Origin: Sphingomonas sp.
GTDB taxonomy: Bacteria > Pseudomonadota > Alphaproteobacteria > Sphingomonadales > Sphingomonadaceae
Direction of reading: 5' to 3'
Assembly (NCBI RefSeq): GCF_004799495.1
Contig: NZ_SSMY01000002.1
Coordinates: forward strand, 186,001 to 250,000
DNA: 64,000 nucleotides
Part shown: piece after piece, positions 16,075-24,188 of the stretch
How the letters are laid out: every line of letters starts with the position of its first letter
How positions within the stretch are numbered: position 1 is the first letter of the stretch
Notes under the pieces: generated by a model
Databases searched by the model: none
Seen by the model: only the letters and a program-made list of their open reading frames with translations
Told to the model about the DNA's origin: nothing
Made by a program: the position numbers and the translations under genes

Positions 16075-18150
16075 TCACCAGACGTGGACGCGGTCCTTCG
16101 GCGCGAGATAGCGCTTGTCGCCGGGCTTGATCCCGAACGCGTCGTACCACGCATCGAGGTTGCGCACGGTCTCCGTCCGCAGGAACGCCAGCGCGTGGAC
16201 ATCGGTCGCGACGCGCGCACGGATCGAGCGCTCGCGCATCTTGGTCCGCCAGCTCTGCGCGAACGCCAGGAAGAAGCGCTGGTCGCCGGTCAGCCCGTCG
16301 ATTACCGGCGACGGCTTGCCGCCGAGCGATGCGTGGTACGCCTCGTACGAGGCGGTCAGCCCAGCGGTGTCGGCGATATTCTCGCCCAATTCCTGCTCGC
16401 CCTTGGCGTGGAGGCCGGGAAGTACCTCATAGGCGTCATACTGGTCGCTCAGCGCCTTGCCCGACGCTTCGAACCGGGCGAGGTCTGTCGGCGTCCACCA
16501 GTTGCGCAGGCGCCCGGTCGAATCGAAGTCCGACCCCAAATTGTCGAAGCTGTGGCTGATCTCGTGCCCGATCACCGCGCCGATCGCGCCGTAATTGGCG
16601 GCATTTTCGAAGCCATTATCGTAATAGGGGGTGTAGAGGATCGCCGCGGGGAAATTGAGCGCGTTCTGGAGCGGCAGGTTGACCGCATTGACCGTCTGCG
16701 GCGTCATCCACCATTCGCTGCGATCGGGCGCCTTGCCCAGCTTGCCGATGTGATAGCGGTAGTTCGACTGCCTGGCGCGCGCGAGGTTGCCGACCGGATC
16801 GTTCGCGGCGACCGCGAAATAGGGGAAGGCGCGCCACTTGTCGGGATAGCCCACGCCGACCTTAAGCACGGCGAGCTTCTTGCGTGCCTCGACCTTGGTC
16901 GCGGGCGCCATCCAGTCGAGCGCCTGGATACGGCGGTCGAACGCCGCGACGATGTTCTTGACCATCGTCTGGATCGCGGCCTTCGACGAGGCTGGGAAGT
17001 ATTTCGCCGCATAGATCTTGCCGACCGGATCGCCGAGCGCGCCGTTGACCGCGGCGATCGCGCGCTTGTCACGCGGGCGCTGCGCCGGTGTGCCGCTCAG
17101 TTCCTTGCCGTAGAAATCGAACGAGGCGTCGTCGAACGCCTTGGGCAGCACCGACGTGTATCCGTTGATCTGGTGGAACACCAACCAGTCCTGCCACGAC
17201 GCCATCGGTTCGCTGGCGACGAGTGCCGCGAGCTTGGTCGTCGTCTCCGGGTTCCAGTTGATGAAGTCCTGCTGCTTCGGCAGCCCCGCCGCGGTCCAGA
17301 AGGCGTTCCAGTCGATCCCCGGCGCCTTTCGCGCGAAATCGGCGCGCTTCCACGGGTTGTTGCCCTTGTGCGCGTCCTGCGCGGTGATGATGTCGGTCTG
17401 CGCCGCGGCGATCTTCATTTCGAGCGCAAAGACGCGATCGGCGCGGGCTTGCGGATCGCTGTACCCGGCGAGCTTGAACAGCTTGGCGAGGTAAGCCTTA
17501 TACCCGTCGCGCAGGCTCGCCATCTCCTTCGACGACGACAGATAGTAATCGCGGTCGGGCAGCCCGAGCCCGCCCTGCATGATGTACGGCACGTTGACCG
17601 TCGGACGGTTCAGGTCCTGGCTGACGAAGAGGCCGAACAGATCGTTGGTCGAGGCATAATTGTTGTTGTTGAACGGGTCGGTGTCGGCCAGCATGTTCGC
17701 CCCGAGCATCGCCGAGAGTTGCGCCTTGGTCTTGAGCGCGGCAATCGCGTTGAGTTGCGGGCGGAGCGGCGCGATGCCCCGCGCCTCGATCCCCGCGGTG
17801 TCGTTGTACGCGGCATAATAATCCGCGATCCGCTGCAAGTCGGTGCCGGGCTTGGCCTTCGCCGCGCCCGCATTCTGGATGATGTTCGCGTTGCGCTCCT
17901 CGGCGACCTTCGACACGTCGACCCCGACCCCGATCGACGATCGGTCGGCAGGGATTTCGGCGGTCTTCAGCCACGCGCCGTTGGCATAGGCGTTGAAATC
18001 GTCGCCCGGCCTGGCGTTGCGGTCGATCAGCGATTGGTCGACACCCGACTTGGTCCCCATCACCGCCTGGGCGATCGCGGGCGATTGCCAGACAGCGACA
18101 CCTCCGGCGGTTGTGGCGAGCAGCATGGCGGCGAGAATGGAGCGCTTCAT
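16075..18150 (-). CDS. M13-family zinc metallopeptidase (neprilysin/PepO-like)
   Basis: A 691-residue exported endopeptidase. Residues 1-28 form a signal peptide. The catalytic zinc motif HExxH appears as GHEISHSFDN (about residue 530), with the third ligand in ELGENIADTAG some 60 residues on; NAYANGAWLK near residue 50 and VNAFYNP-like VNAVNLPLQNALNFPAAIL are M13 landmarks. The C-terminus RYLAPKDRVHVW matches the family's terminal tryptophan segment (usually CRVW). GAGGG precedes the ATG at 18150. It acts on peptides in the periplasm or outside. It lies between the two halves of the leucine cluster on the opposite strand. Confidence 0.93.
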   Translation of the reverse strand: MKRSILAAMLLATTAGGVAVWQSPAIAQAVMGTKSGVDQSLIDRNARPGDDFNAYANGAWLKTAEIPADRSSIGVGVDVSKVAEERNANIIQNAGAAKAKPGTDLQRIADYYAAYNDTAGIEARGIAPLRPQLNAIAALKTKAQLSAMLGANMLADTDPFNNNNYASTNDLFGLFVSQDLNRPTVNVPYIMQGGLGLPDRDYYLSSSKEMASLRDGYKAYLAKLFKLAGYSDPQARADRVFALEMKIAAAQTDIITAQDAHKGNNPWKRADFARKAPGIDWNAFWTAAGLPKQQDFINWNPETTTKLAALVASEPMASWQDWLVFHQINGYTSVLPKAFDDASFDFYGKELSGTPAQRPRDKRAIAAVNGALGDPVGKIYAAKYFPASSKAAIQTMVKNIVAAFDRRIQALDWMAPATKVEARKKLAVLKVGVGYPDKWRAFPYFAVAANDPVGNLARARQSNYRYHIGKLGKAPDRSEWWMTPQTVNAVNLPLQNALNFPAAILYTPYYDNGFENAANYGAIGAVIGHEISHSFDNLGSDFDSTGRLRNWWTPTDLARFEASGKALSDQYDAYEVLPGLHAKGEQELGENIADTAGLTASYEAYHASLGGKPSPVIDGLTGDQRFFLAFAQSWRTKMRERSIRARVATDVHALAFLRTETVRNLDAWYDAFGIKPGDKRYLAPKDRVHVW

Positions 18151-18254
18151 CGGGGACCCTCTTTTCGATACGGTGTATGACTCGTGGGCTACACCAACGC
18201 AACGGCGCGCGCCAGCGGCTTCCCAAGGGTGTTGCGCGAGGCTAGGCAGACGCC

Positions 18255-19856
18255 ATGAGCGCCCCCGTCCTCGACACCAAACTCTCTCCCGACAGCGAAA
18301 CGTTCCGCGCCAACGCCGCGCACAACCGCGGTCTCGCCGAAAAGCTCCGCGCCGACGTCGCGCAGGCAGCACTCGGCGGCAACGAAAAGAGCCGCGAGCG
18401 CCACACCGCGCGCGGCAAATTGCTCCCGCGCGACCGTGTCGAGCGGCTGCTCGATGCGGGCTCGCCGTTCCTCGAGATCGGCCAGCTCGCCGCGTGCGAC
18501 CTGTACGACGGCGAAGTGCCGGGCGCGGGGATCATCGCGGGGATCGGCCGCGTGTCGGGGCGGCAAGTGATGATCGCGTGCAACGACGCCACGGTGAAGG
18601 GCGGCACTTACTACCCGATGACCGTCAAGAAGCATCTCCGCGCGCAGGAGATCGCCGAACAAAACCGCCTCCCGTGCATCTATCTGGTCGATTCGGGCGG
18701 CGCCAATCTGCCGCATCAGGCCGAGGTGTTCCCCGACCGCGATCACTTTGGGCGCATCTTCTTCAACCAGGCGAATATGTCCGCCAAGGGCATCCCGCAG
18801 ATTGCGTGCGTGATGGGCAGCTGCACCGCGGGCGGCGCGTACGTTCCCGCGATGAGCGACGAGAGCGTGATCGTGCGCAACCAGGGCACGATCTTCCTCG
18901 CCGGCCCGCCGTTGGTGCAGGCGGCGACGGGCGAAGTGATCAGCGCCGAAGACCTGGGCGGCGGCGACCTCCACGCGCGCAAGTCTGGGGTGGTCGATCA
19001 CCTGGCCGAGAATGACGAGCATGCGCTGACGATCGTCCGCGACATCGTCAGCCACCTCCCCGCCGACCGCGCGCCCGACATCGAGTTCCGTGAGCCGCGC
19101 CCGCCCAAATTCGATCCCGACGATCTGTACGGCATCATCCCGCAAGACGTCCGCGCGCCGTACGACGTGCACGAGATCATCGCGCGGCTGGTCGACGGCA
19201 GCGAGTTTCAGGAGTTCAAGGCGCTCTACGGCAGCTCGCTGGTGTGCGGCTTCGCGCACATCTGGGGCGTGCCCGTAGCGATCCTCGCCAACAACGGCGT
19301 GCTGTTCAGCGAAAGCGCGGTCAAGGGCGCGCACTTCATCGAGCTCGCGCAGCAGCGCCGCATTCCGCTGCTGTTCTTGCAGAACATCTCGGGCTTCATG
19401 GTCGGCGGCAAGTACGAGGCGGAAGGGATCGCCAAGCACGGCGCCAAGCTCGTCACCGCGGTCGCCACTGCGACGGTGCCCAAGATCACCGTGCTGATCG
19501 GCGGCAGCTTCGGCGCGGGCAATTACGGCATGGCGGGCCGCGCTTACTCCCCGCGCTTCCTGTTTACCTGGCCCAACAGCCGGATCAGCGTGATGGGCGG
19601 CGAGCAGGCGGCGAGCGTGCTCGCGACGGTCCACCGCGACGCCGCCAAATGGAGCGCGGAAGAAACCGAGGCGTTCAAGCAACCGATCCGCGACGATTAC
19701 GAAGCGCAAGGGTCGCCGTGGCACGCCACCGCGCGGCTGTGGGACGACGGCATCATAGACCCCGCGCAAACGCGCGACGTCCTCGGCCTCGCCTTCGCCG
19801 CGACGCTCAACGCCCCGATCCCGCAGCGCCAGAGCTTCGGCGTGTTTAGGATGTAA
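18255..19856 (+). CDS. liuB: Methylcrotonyl-CoA carboxylase, carboxyltransferase (beta) subunit
   Basis: A 533-residue carboxyltransferase that transfers CO2 from biotin to 3-methylcrotonyl-CoA, giving 3-methylglutaconyl-CoA in leucine breakdown. Markers of this branch are [57 protein letters not shown] and [33 protein letters not shown] belongs to the second crotonase-fold half. Length is normal. It is separated from its biotin-carrying partner (20361-22274) by a small secreted-protein gene; together with ivd this is a liu-type cluster. Confidence 0.93.
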   Translation: MSAPVLDTKLSPDSETFRANAAHNRGLAEKLRADVAQAALGGNEKSRERHTARGKLLPRDRVERLLDAGSPFLEIGQLAACDLYDGEVPGAGIIAGIGRVSGRQVMIACNDATVKGGTYYPMTVKKHLRAQEIAEQNRLPCIYLVDSGGANLPHQAEVFPDRDHFGRIFFNQANMSAKGIPQIACVMGSCTAGGAYVPAMSDESVIVRNQGTIFLAGPPLVQAATGEVISAEDLGGGDLHARKSGVVDHLAENDEHALTIVRDIVSHLPADRAPDIEFREPRPPKFDPDDLYGIIPQDVRAPYDVHEIIARLVDGSEFQEFKALYGSSLVCGFAHIWGVPVAILANNGVLFSESAVKGAHFIELAQQRRIPLLFLQNISGFMVGGKYEAEGIAKHGAKLVTAVATATVPKITVLIGGSFGAGNYGMAGRAYSPRFLFTWPNSRISVMGGEQAASVLATVHRDAAKWSAEETEAFKQPIRDDYEAQGSPWHATARLWDDGIIDPAQTRDVLGLAFAATLNAPIPQRQSFGVFRM

Positions 19857-19867
19857 TGGAGTAGGCC

Positions 19868-20359
19868 ATGCTTGCCCCCTTTATCGCGCTTTTCCTCGCG
19901 GCGGCTCCGCAGTCGACCGACAAGCTGCCGCCCGCCAACCCCCTGCCCCCGCCGGCGAGCGAGGAGGAACAGGTGATGGCGCCGCTGCGCGCGTGGTTCG
20001 CGGGGATCGACGCGGCGGACGCCAACGCGATCCGCGCGCAGCTCCGCATCGGCGGGGGCGGCGGCGCGACCGTCGCCGCGACTCGCGCCAACGGCGAGCG
20101 GATCGTGCGCCACCTGACGTGGGAAGAATATCTCGCCAACGTCAAACCCGGCGAGCACAGATATCACGAGCAGTTCAGCGGCCAGCCGGCGATCGAGATC
20201 GACGGCGACATCGCGATGGTGTGGGGCGACTTCACGCTGTCGGTCGACGGCAAGGTCGCGACGTGCGGCGTCGACCATTTCGACATGGTCCGCGAGAACG
20301 GCGCGTGGAAGGTGCAGAACGTGACCTGGTCGCAGCGCACGACCGGGTGCGGAGCCTGA
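19868..20359 (+). CDS. NTF2/SnoaL-like protein with N-terminal hydrophobic segment
   Basis: A 163-residue protein with a short hydrophobic export signal (residues 1-14) followed by a proline-rich linker and an NTF2-like alpha+beta domain (about 35-160): EEEQVMAPLRAWFAGIDA opens the first helix and DIAMVWGDFTLSVDGK...CGVDHFDMVRENGAWKV the beta-sheet. It begins 11 bp after liuB and ends one base before liuD, so it is co-transcribed with both carboxylase subunits. The family covers small enzymes and ligand-binding proteins; no catalytic residues can be named. Its place inside the operon is odd for a secreted protein. Confidence 0.72.
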   Translation: MLAPFIALFLAAAPQSTDKLPPANPLPPPASEEEQVMAPLRAWFAGIDAADANAIRAQLRIGGGGGATVAATRANGERIVRHLTWEEYLANVKPGEHRYHEQFSGQPAIEIDGDIAMVWGDFTLSVDGKVATCGVDHFDMVRENGAWKVQNVTWSQRTTGCGA

Positions 20360-20360
20360 A

Positions 20361-22274
20361 TTGATCGCCTCGCTCCTCATCGCCAATCGCGGCGAGATCG
20401 CGTGCCGCATCGTTCGCACCGCGCGCGAGATGGGCGTGCGCACGGTCGCCGTATATTCGGATGCCGACGCGAACGCGCTGCATGTGCGGCAAGCCGACGA
20501 GGCGGTGCATATCGGGCCGTCGCCGGCGCGTGAAAGCTATCTGGTCGGCGAGAAGATCATCGCCGCCGCGAAGGAAACCGGCGCGGAGGCGATCCATCCG
20601 GGCTATGGCTTTCTCTCCGAAAACGCCGATTTCGCGCAGGCCGTGAAGGACGCCGGGTTAATCTGGGTCGGCCCCAACCCCGACAGCATCCGTGCGATGG
20701 GCCTGAAGGACGCGGCCAAGGAGCGCATGATCGCGGCGGGCGTACCGGTGACGCCGGGCTATCTCGGCGCGGACCAGTCGCCCGACCGGCTGAAGGCGGA
20801 GGCCGACGCGATCGGCTATCCGGTGCTGATCAAGGCGGTCGCGGGCGGCGGCGGCAAGGGGATGCGGCGGGTCGATGCTGCGCAGCAATTTGCCGACGAT
20901 CTGCTCTCGTGCCAGCGCGAAGCGGCCTCGTCGTTCGGCGACGACCGCGTGCTGATCGAGAAGTACATTCTCTCGCCGCGCCACATCGAAGTGCAGGTGT
21001 TCGGCGACAGCCACGGCAACGTCGTCCATCTGTTCGAACGCGATTGCTCGCTGCAACGCCGCCACCAGAAGGTGATCGAGGAAGCCCCCGCCCCCGGCAT
21101 GGACGAAGCGACGCGCGAGGCGATTTGTGCGGCGGCCGTGCGCGCAGCAAAAGCGGTCGATTATGTCGGCGCGGGGACGATCGAATTCATCGCCGATGCA
21201 AGCGAAGGGCTGCGCGCCGACCGCATCTGGTTCATGGAGATGAACACGCGGCTGCAGGTCGAGCATCCGGTGACCGAGGAGATTACCGGGCAGGATCTGG
21301 TCGAATGGCAATTGCGGGTCGCGTCGGGCGAGCCGCTTCCGAAGACGCAGGACGAACTGTCGATCGACGGCTGGGCGATGGAAGCGCGGCTCTATGCCGA
21401 GGATCCAGCTCGAGGTTTCTTGCCGGCAATCGGCCCAATCGACATTTTCGAGGCGAGGCACTCCTCTTGGGTGCGTGTCGACACGGGGGTCGGCGCGGGC
21501 GACGCGGTCACGCCTTTCTACGATCCGATGATCGCGAAAGTCATCGCGAAGGGCGACGACCGCGACGAGGCGCGGCGCGGGCTGCGCGACGAACTCGACC
21601 GCGTGACCACCTGGCCGCTGCGCAACAATGCTGCGTTCCTGTACCGCCTCGCCGACCATCCCGAATTTGCCGCGGGCAATGTCGATACCGGGTTCATCGC
21701 CGCACATGCCGAGGAACTTACCAGCGCGGAGGAGCCGCCCGAAGCGCTGCTCGACGCCGCCGCATCCTCCTTCGCTGCCGGGTCCGCCGATGCGCGTTCG
21801 GTGAGTGCGCATTATGGCGGGATGCCGGTCGGCCTCCCGTGGGGCAGTGCGGTGGGCTTTCGCCTCAATGCAGAGCGCGGGCTCGCCGTTCGGCTGCGCG
21901 ATGGCGATCGACGGTTCACCGGACGGGCCGGCAGCAAGTATACCGGCTATCCGCTCTGGCCGCGCGGCGACGCGCTGATCTCGGTCGACCATGGCGTGAC
22001 GTACGAGTTCCGCCTCGACGAATCGCGCGGCAGCACGGCGGGCGCGATCGGCGACGGTGCGATTCTGGCGCCGATGCCGGGCCGCGTGATCGCGGTCGAT
22101 GTCGCGGCGGGCGATGCGGTGACCAAGGGCCAGAAGCTGCTCACGCTCGAAGCGATGAAGATGGAACACGGGCTGGTCGCGCCGTTCGACGGCACGGTCG
22201 CCGAGTTGAACGCGGCCGCCGGCGCGCAGGTGCAGGTCGACGCGCTGCTCGCGCGGATCGAGAAAGCCGAGTGA
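20361..22274 (+). CDS. liuD: Methylcrotonyl-CoA carboxylase, biotin carboxylase/carrier (alpha) subunit
   Basis: A 637-residue protein that carboxylates its own biotin with ATP and bicarbonate. The biotin carboxylase domain (1-445) has LLIANRGEIACRI, IHPGYGFLSENADFA, the ATP-loop GGGGKGMRRV and WFMEMNTRLQVEHPVTE; after a linker the C-terminal biotinyl domain has EAMKMEHG with the biotin lysine at about 600. The start is TTG at 20361, backed by GGAG six bases upstream and by the fact that no ATG or GTG precedes the conserved IANRGEIA. It lies one base after the preceding stop and overlaps the next gene by GTGA. Confidence 0.93.
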   Translation: MIASLLIANRGEIACRIVRTAREMGVRTVAVYSDADANALHVRQADEAVHIGPSPARESYLVGEKIIAAAKETGAEAIHPGYGFLSENADFAQAVKDAGLIWVGPNPDSIRAMGLKDAAKERMIAAGVPVTPGYLGADQSPDRLKAEADAIGYPVLIKAVAGGGGKGMRRVDAAQQFADDLLSCQREAASSFGDDRVLIEKYILSPRHIEVQVFGDSHGNVVHLFERDCSLQRRHQKVIEEAPAPGMDEATREAICAAAVRAAKAVDYVGAGTIEFIADASEGLRADRIWFMEMNTRLQVEHPVTEEITGQDLVEWQLRVASGEPLPKTQDELSIDGWAMEARLYAEDPARGFLPAIGPIDIFEARHSSWVRVDTGVGAGDAVTPFYDPMIAKVIAKGDDRDEARRGLRDELDRVTTWPLRNNAAFLYRLADHPEFAAGNVDTGFIAAHAEELTSAEEPPEALLDAAASSFAAGSADARSVSAHYGGMPVGLPWGSAVGFRLNAERGLAVRLRDGDRRFTGRAGSKYTGYPLWPRGDALISVDHGVTYEFRLDESRGSTAGAIGDGAILAPMPGRVIAVDVAAGDAVTKGQKLLTLEAMKMEHGLVAPFDGTVAELNAAAGAQVQVDALLARIEKAE

Positions 22275-22741
22275 GCGAACTCACGTTCCGCGACGCGACC
22301 GACGCGGACCTGCCGGCCATCATCGCGTTGCTCGCCGAGGACCAGATCGGCGGGCGCAAGGACGACCCCGGGCCACCGCTCGATCCGGTTTATGCTGCGG
22401 CTTTTGCTGCAATCGATGGCGACGCCAACCAGCGGCTAATCGTCGCCGAAATCCACGGCGCGGTGATCGGCACGATGCAGCTCAGCTTCCTCCCCGGCCT
22501 GCTCAATCGCGGCGCGTGGCGCGGGCAAATCGAGGCGGTGCGGATCGCAGCAAATCAGCGCAGCAAAGGGCGTGGCGAAACGATGATCGCTTGGGCGGTG
22601 GAGCAGTGCCGCGCGCGCGGCTGCTTCATGGCGCAGCTCACCTCGAACAACGACCGCGTCCGCGCGCACGCTTTCTACGAACGCCTCGGCTGGCAAAAGA
22701 GCCATGCTGGGTTCAAGCTCTACCTGACGGAGGTGCACTGA
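22271..22741 (+). CDS. GNAT-family N-acetyltransferase
   Basis: A 156-residue acetyl-CoA-dependent acetyltransferase. It opens with LTFRDATDADLPAIIALLAED, has the beta4/acetyl-CoA region VEAVRI-like QIEAVRIAANQRSKGRGETM (the R-x-x-G-x-G/A loop appears as QRSKGRGE) and ends HAFYERLGWQKSHAGFKLYL, all typical GNAT blocks. Its GTG start overlaps the liuD stop by 4 bp and its stop overlaps the MaoC start (TGATG), so it is translationally coupled in the leucine operon. Substrate unknown. Confidence 0.85.
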   Translation: MSELTFRDATDADLPAIIALLAEDQIGGRKDDPGPPLDPVYAAAFAAIDGDANQRLIVAEIHGAVIGTMQLSFLPGLLNRGAWRGQIEAVRIAANQRSKGRGETMIAWAVEQCRARGCFMAQLTSNNDRVRAHAFYERLGWQKSHAGFKLYLTEVH

Positions 22742-23193
22742 TGCCGGGCAAGCATTTCGACGAATGGACCGTCGGGGAGACGATCGAGCACCCGCTGCGC
22801 CGCACGGTGACCGAGACCGACAATCTGTTGTGGTCGACGATGACCCACAACCCGCAGCCGCTCCACCTCGACGCCGAAGCGGCGAAGGCGAGCGAGTTCG
22901 GCCGCATCCTCGTCAACGGCACCTTCACGTTCAGCCTGATGGTCGGGATCACCGTCGCCGAAACGACAATGGGCACGCTCGTGGCGAACCTCGGCTACGA
23001 TAAGCTCGTGATGCCCAAGCCGGTGTTCATCGGCGACACACTCCGCGCGACGAGCGAAGTTACCGAACTGCGCGACAGCAAATCGCGCCCCAACGCCGGG
23101 TTGGTGACGTGGAAGCACCGTATGCTGAACCAGCGCGACGAGGTGGTGTGCGAGTGTTTGCGAACGGCGTTGTTGCTGCGGAAGGCGGGATGA
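22741..23193 (+). CDS. MaoC-family (hot-dog fold) acyl-CoA dehydratase
   Basis: A 150-residue single hot-dog protein related to R-specific enoyl-CoA hydratases and mesaconyl-CoA hydratase. The hydratase-2 motif region is visible as MTHNPQPLHLDAEAAKASEFG, with the asparagine and histidine at the catalytic positions, then GTFTFSLMVGITV. It sits at the end of the leucine cluster, coupled to the GNAT gene by TGATG. No separate methylglutaconyl-CoA hydratase or HMG-CoA lyase gene is present in the window, so it may serve the cluster or a mesaconyl/citramalyl branch together with the CitE-like lyase; this is inference. Confidence 0.86.
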   Translation: MPGKHFDEWTVGETIEHPLRRTVTETDNLLWSTMTHNPQPLHLDAEAAKASEFGRILVNGTFTFSLMVGITVAETTMGTLVANLGYDKLVMPKPVFIGDTLRATSEVTELRDSKSRPNAGLVTWKHRMLNQRDEVVCECLRTALLLRKAG

Positions 23194-23375
23194 ACAAACG
23201 CTACGACCTCGCGGGAATGACGGTCAACGAGCGGCTGTTCGAAACCAATCAGCTATCGGTTTACGAAGAGGCAATAGCGGCTGCAGATGCGCCAGCCGTC
23301 CGCAAGGTTCTCGAAAGCATAGATGTCGACGAGCCTTCGATCGTCTTGATCCTGCAAACCCGCCTCAAACCGTAA
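23190..23375 (+). CDS. Small conserved-type protein of unknown function (61 residues)
   Basis: A 61-residue acidic helical protein starting MNKRYDLAGMTVNERLFETN. Its ATG overlaps the MaoC stop by ATGA, so it is coupled to the operon. The opening YDLxGMTVNERLF reminds me of a small alphaproteobacterial family of unknown function; I cannot name a role. Its stop lies inside the end of the convergent sufA gene (11-bp overlap). Confidence 0.65.
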   Translation: MNKRYDLAGMTVNERLFETNQLSVYEEAIAAADAPAVRKVLESIDVDEPSIVLILQTRLKP

Positions 23376-23718
23376 AGCTCTCCCCGCACCCGCATTCGCC
23401 CTTGGCGTTGGGGTTCTGGAACACGAAGCCTGCGGCGAAATCGTCCTCGACCCAGTCCATCGTCGACCCGACGAGGTACAGGATCGACCCGCCATCGACA
23501 TAGAGCGTGCCGCCGGGTGTCTCGATCTTCTCGTCGAACGGCTTGGCTTCGGTCACGTAATCGACCGAATAGGCGAGGCCCGAACAGCCGCGGCGCGGGG
23601 TCGATAGCTTGACGCCGATAGCCTCCGCCGGCGCCTTCGCCATCAGCTCGGCGATCCGCGCTTCGGCATTGGGCGTCAGGATCAGCGCGGCGGGGCGCGG
23701 CCGGAGTGTAGTCGCCAT
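23365..23718 (-). CDS. sufA: HesB/IscA-family A-type iron-sulfur carrier
   Basis: A 117-residue A-type carrier that receives Fe-S clusters from the SufBCD scaffold and passes them to apoproteins. The three conserved cysteines are present: one in RGCSGLAYS and the pair in GECGCGESF at the C-terminus. It is the last gene of the suf operon; its ATG overlaps the sufT stop as TGATG, preceded by GGGGATG. A GTG one codon upstream is also open but lies in the stop overlap. Confidence 0.92.
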   Translation of the reverse strand: MATTLRPRPAALILTPNAEARIAELMAKAPAEAIGVKLSTPRRGCSGLAYSVDYVTEAKPFDEKIETPGGTLYVDGGSILYLVGSTMDWVEDDFAAGFVFQNPNAKGECGCGESFTV

Positions 23719-24188
23719 CACAACATCCCCAGTTCGAGCTTGGCTTCGTCGGACATCTTATGCGGGTCCCAGGGCGGGTCCCATACCAGGTTGACGTCGG
23801 CGATCGCGACACCAGGCACGCTCCCGACGCGCAGTTCGACTTCGGCGGGCATCGATTCCGCCACCGGGCAGTGCGGCGTGGTCAGCGTCATCGTCACCGC
23901 GGCGTGGCCATCGTCGGTTACCTCGACACCGTAGATTAGCCCAAGGTCGTAGATGTTGACCGGGATTTCAGGGTCATAAATTTCCTTGAGCGACGCGATG
24001 ATCGCTTCGTACAGTTCGCCGCCCGGTTCGCCGCCAGCCAGCGGCTCAGGCTTCTGCGCGAGGAATCCGGCGAGATAATCGCGCTTGCGCTCGAAGGTCT
24101 CGGCGGGGCTTGCATCATCGACCCGCGCCTTGGGCGGCGTCTCGACCGACGCGACTTCTTCCACTGCAATCTTTCTCTCTTCGTTCAT
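23718..24188 (-). CDS. sufT: SUF-system assembly protein SufT (MIP18/DUF59)
   Basis: A 156-residue protein of the MIP18 (DUF59) family found in many suf operons, where it helps Fe-S maturation. The domain occupies about 52-156: LKEIYDPEIPVNIYDLGLIYGV, the reactive-cysteine region LTTPHCPVAESMP and NLVWDPPWDPHKMSDEAKLELGM. The first 50 residues are charged and probably flexible. It overlaps sufS by ATGA and sufA by one base. Confidence 0.92.
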   Translation of the reverse strand: MNEERKIAVEEVASVETPPKARVDDASPAETFERKRDYLAGFLAQKPEPLAGGEPGGELYEAIIASLKEIYDPEIPVNIYDLGLIYGVEVTDDGHAAVTMTLTTPHCPVAESMPAEVELRVGSVPGVAIADVNLVWDPPWDPHKMSDEAKLELGML

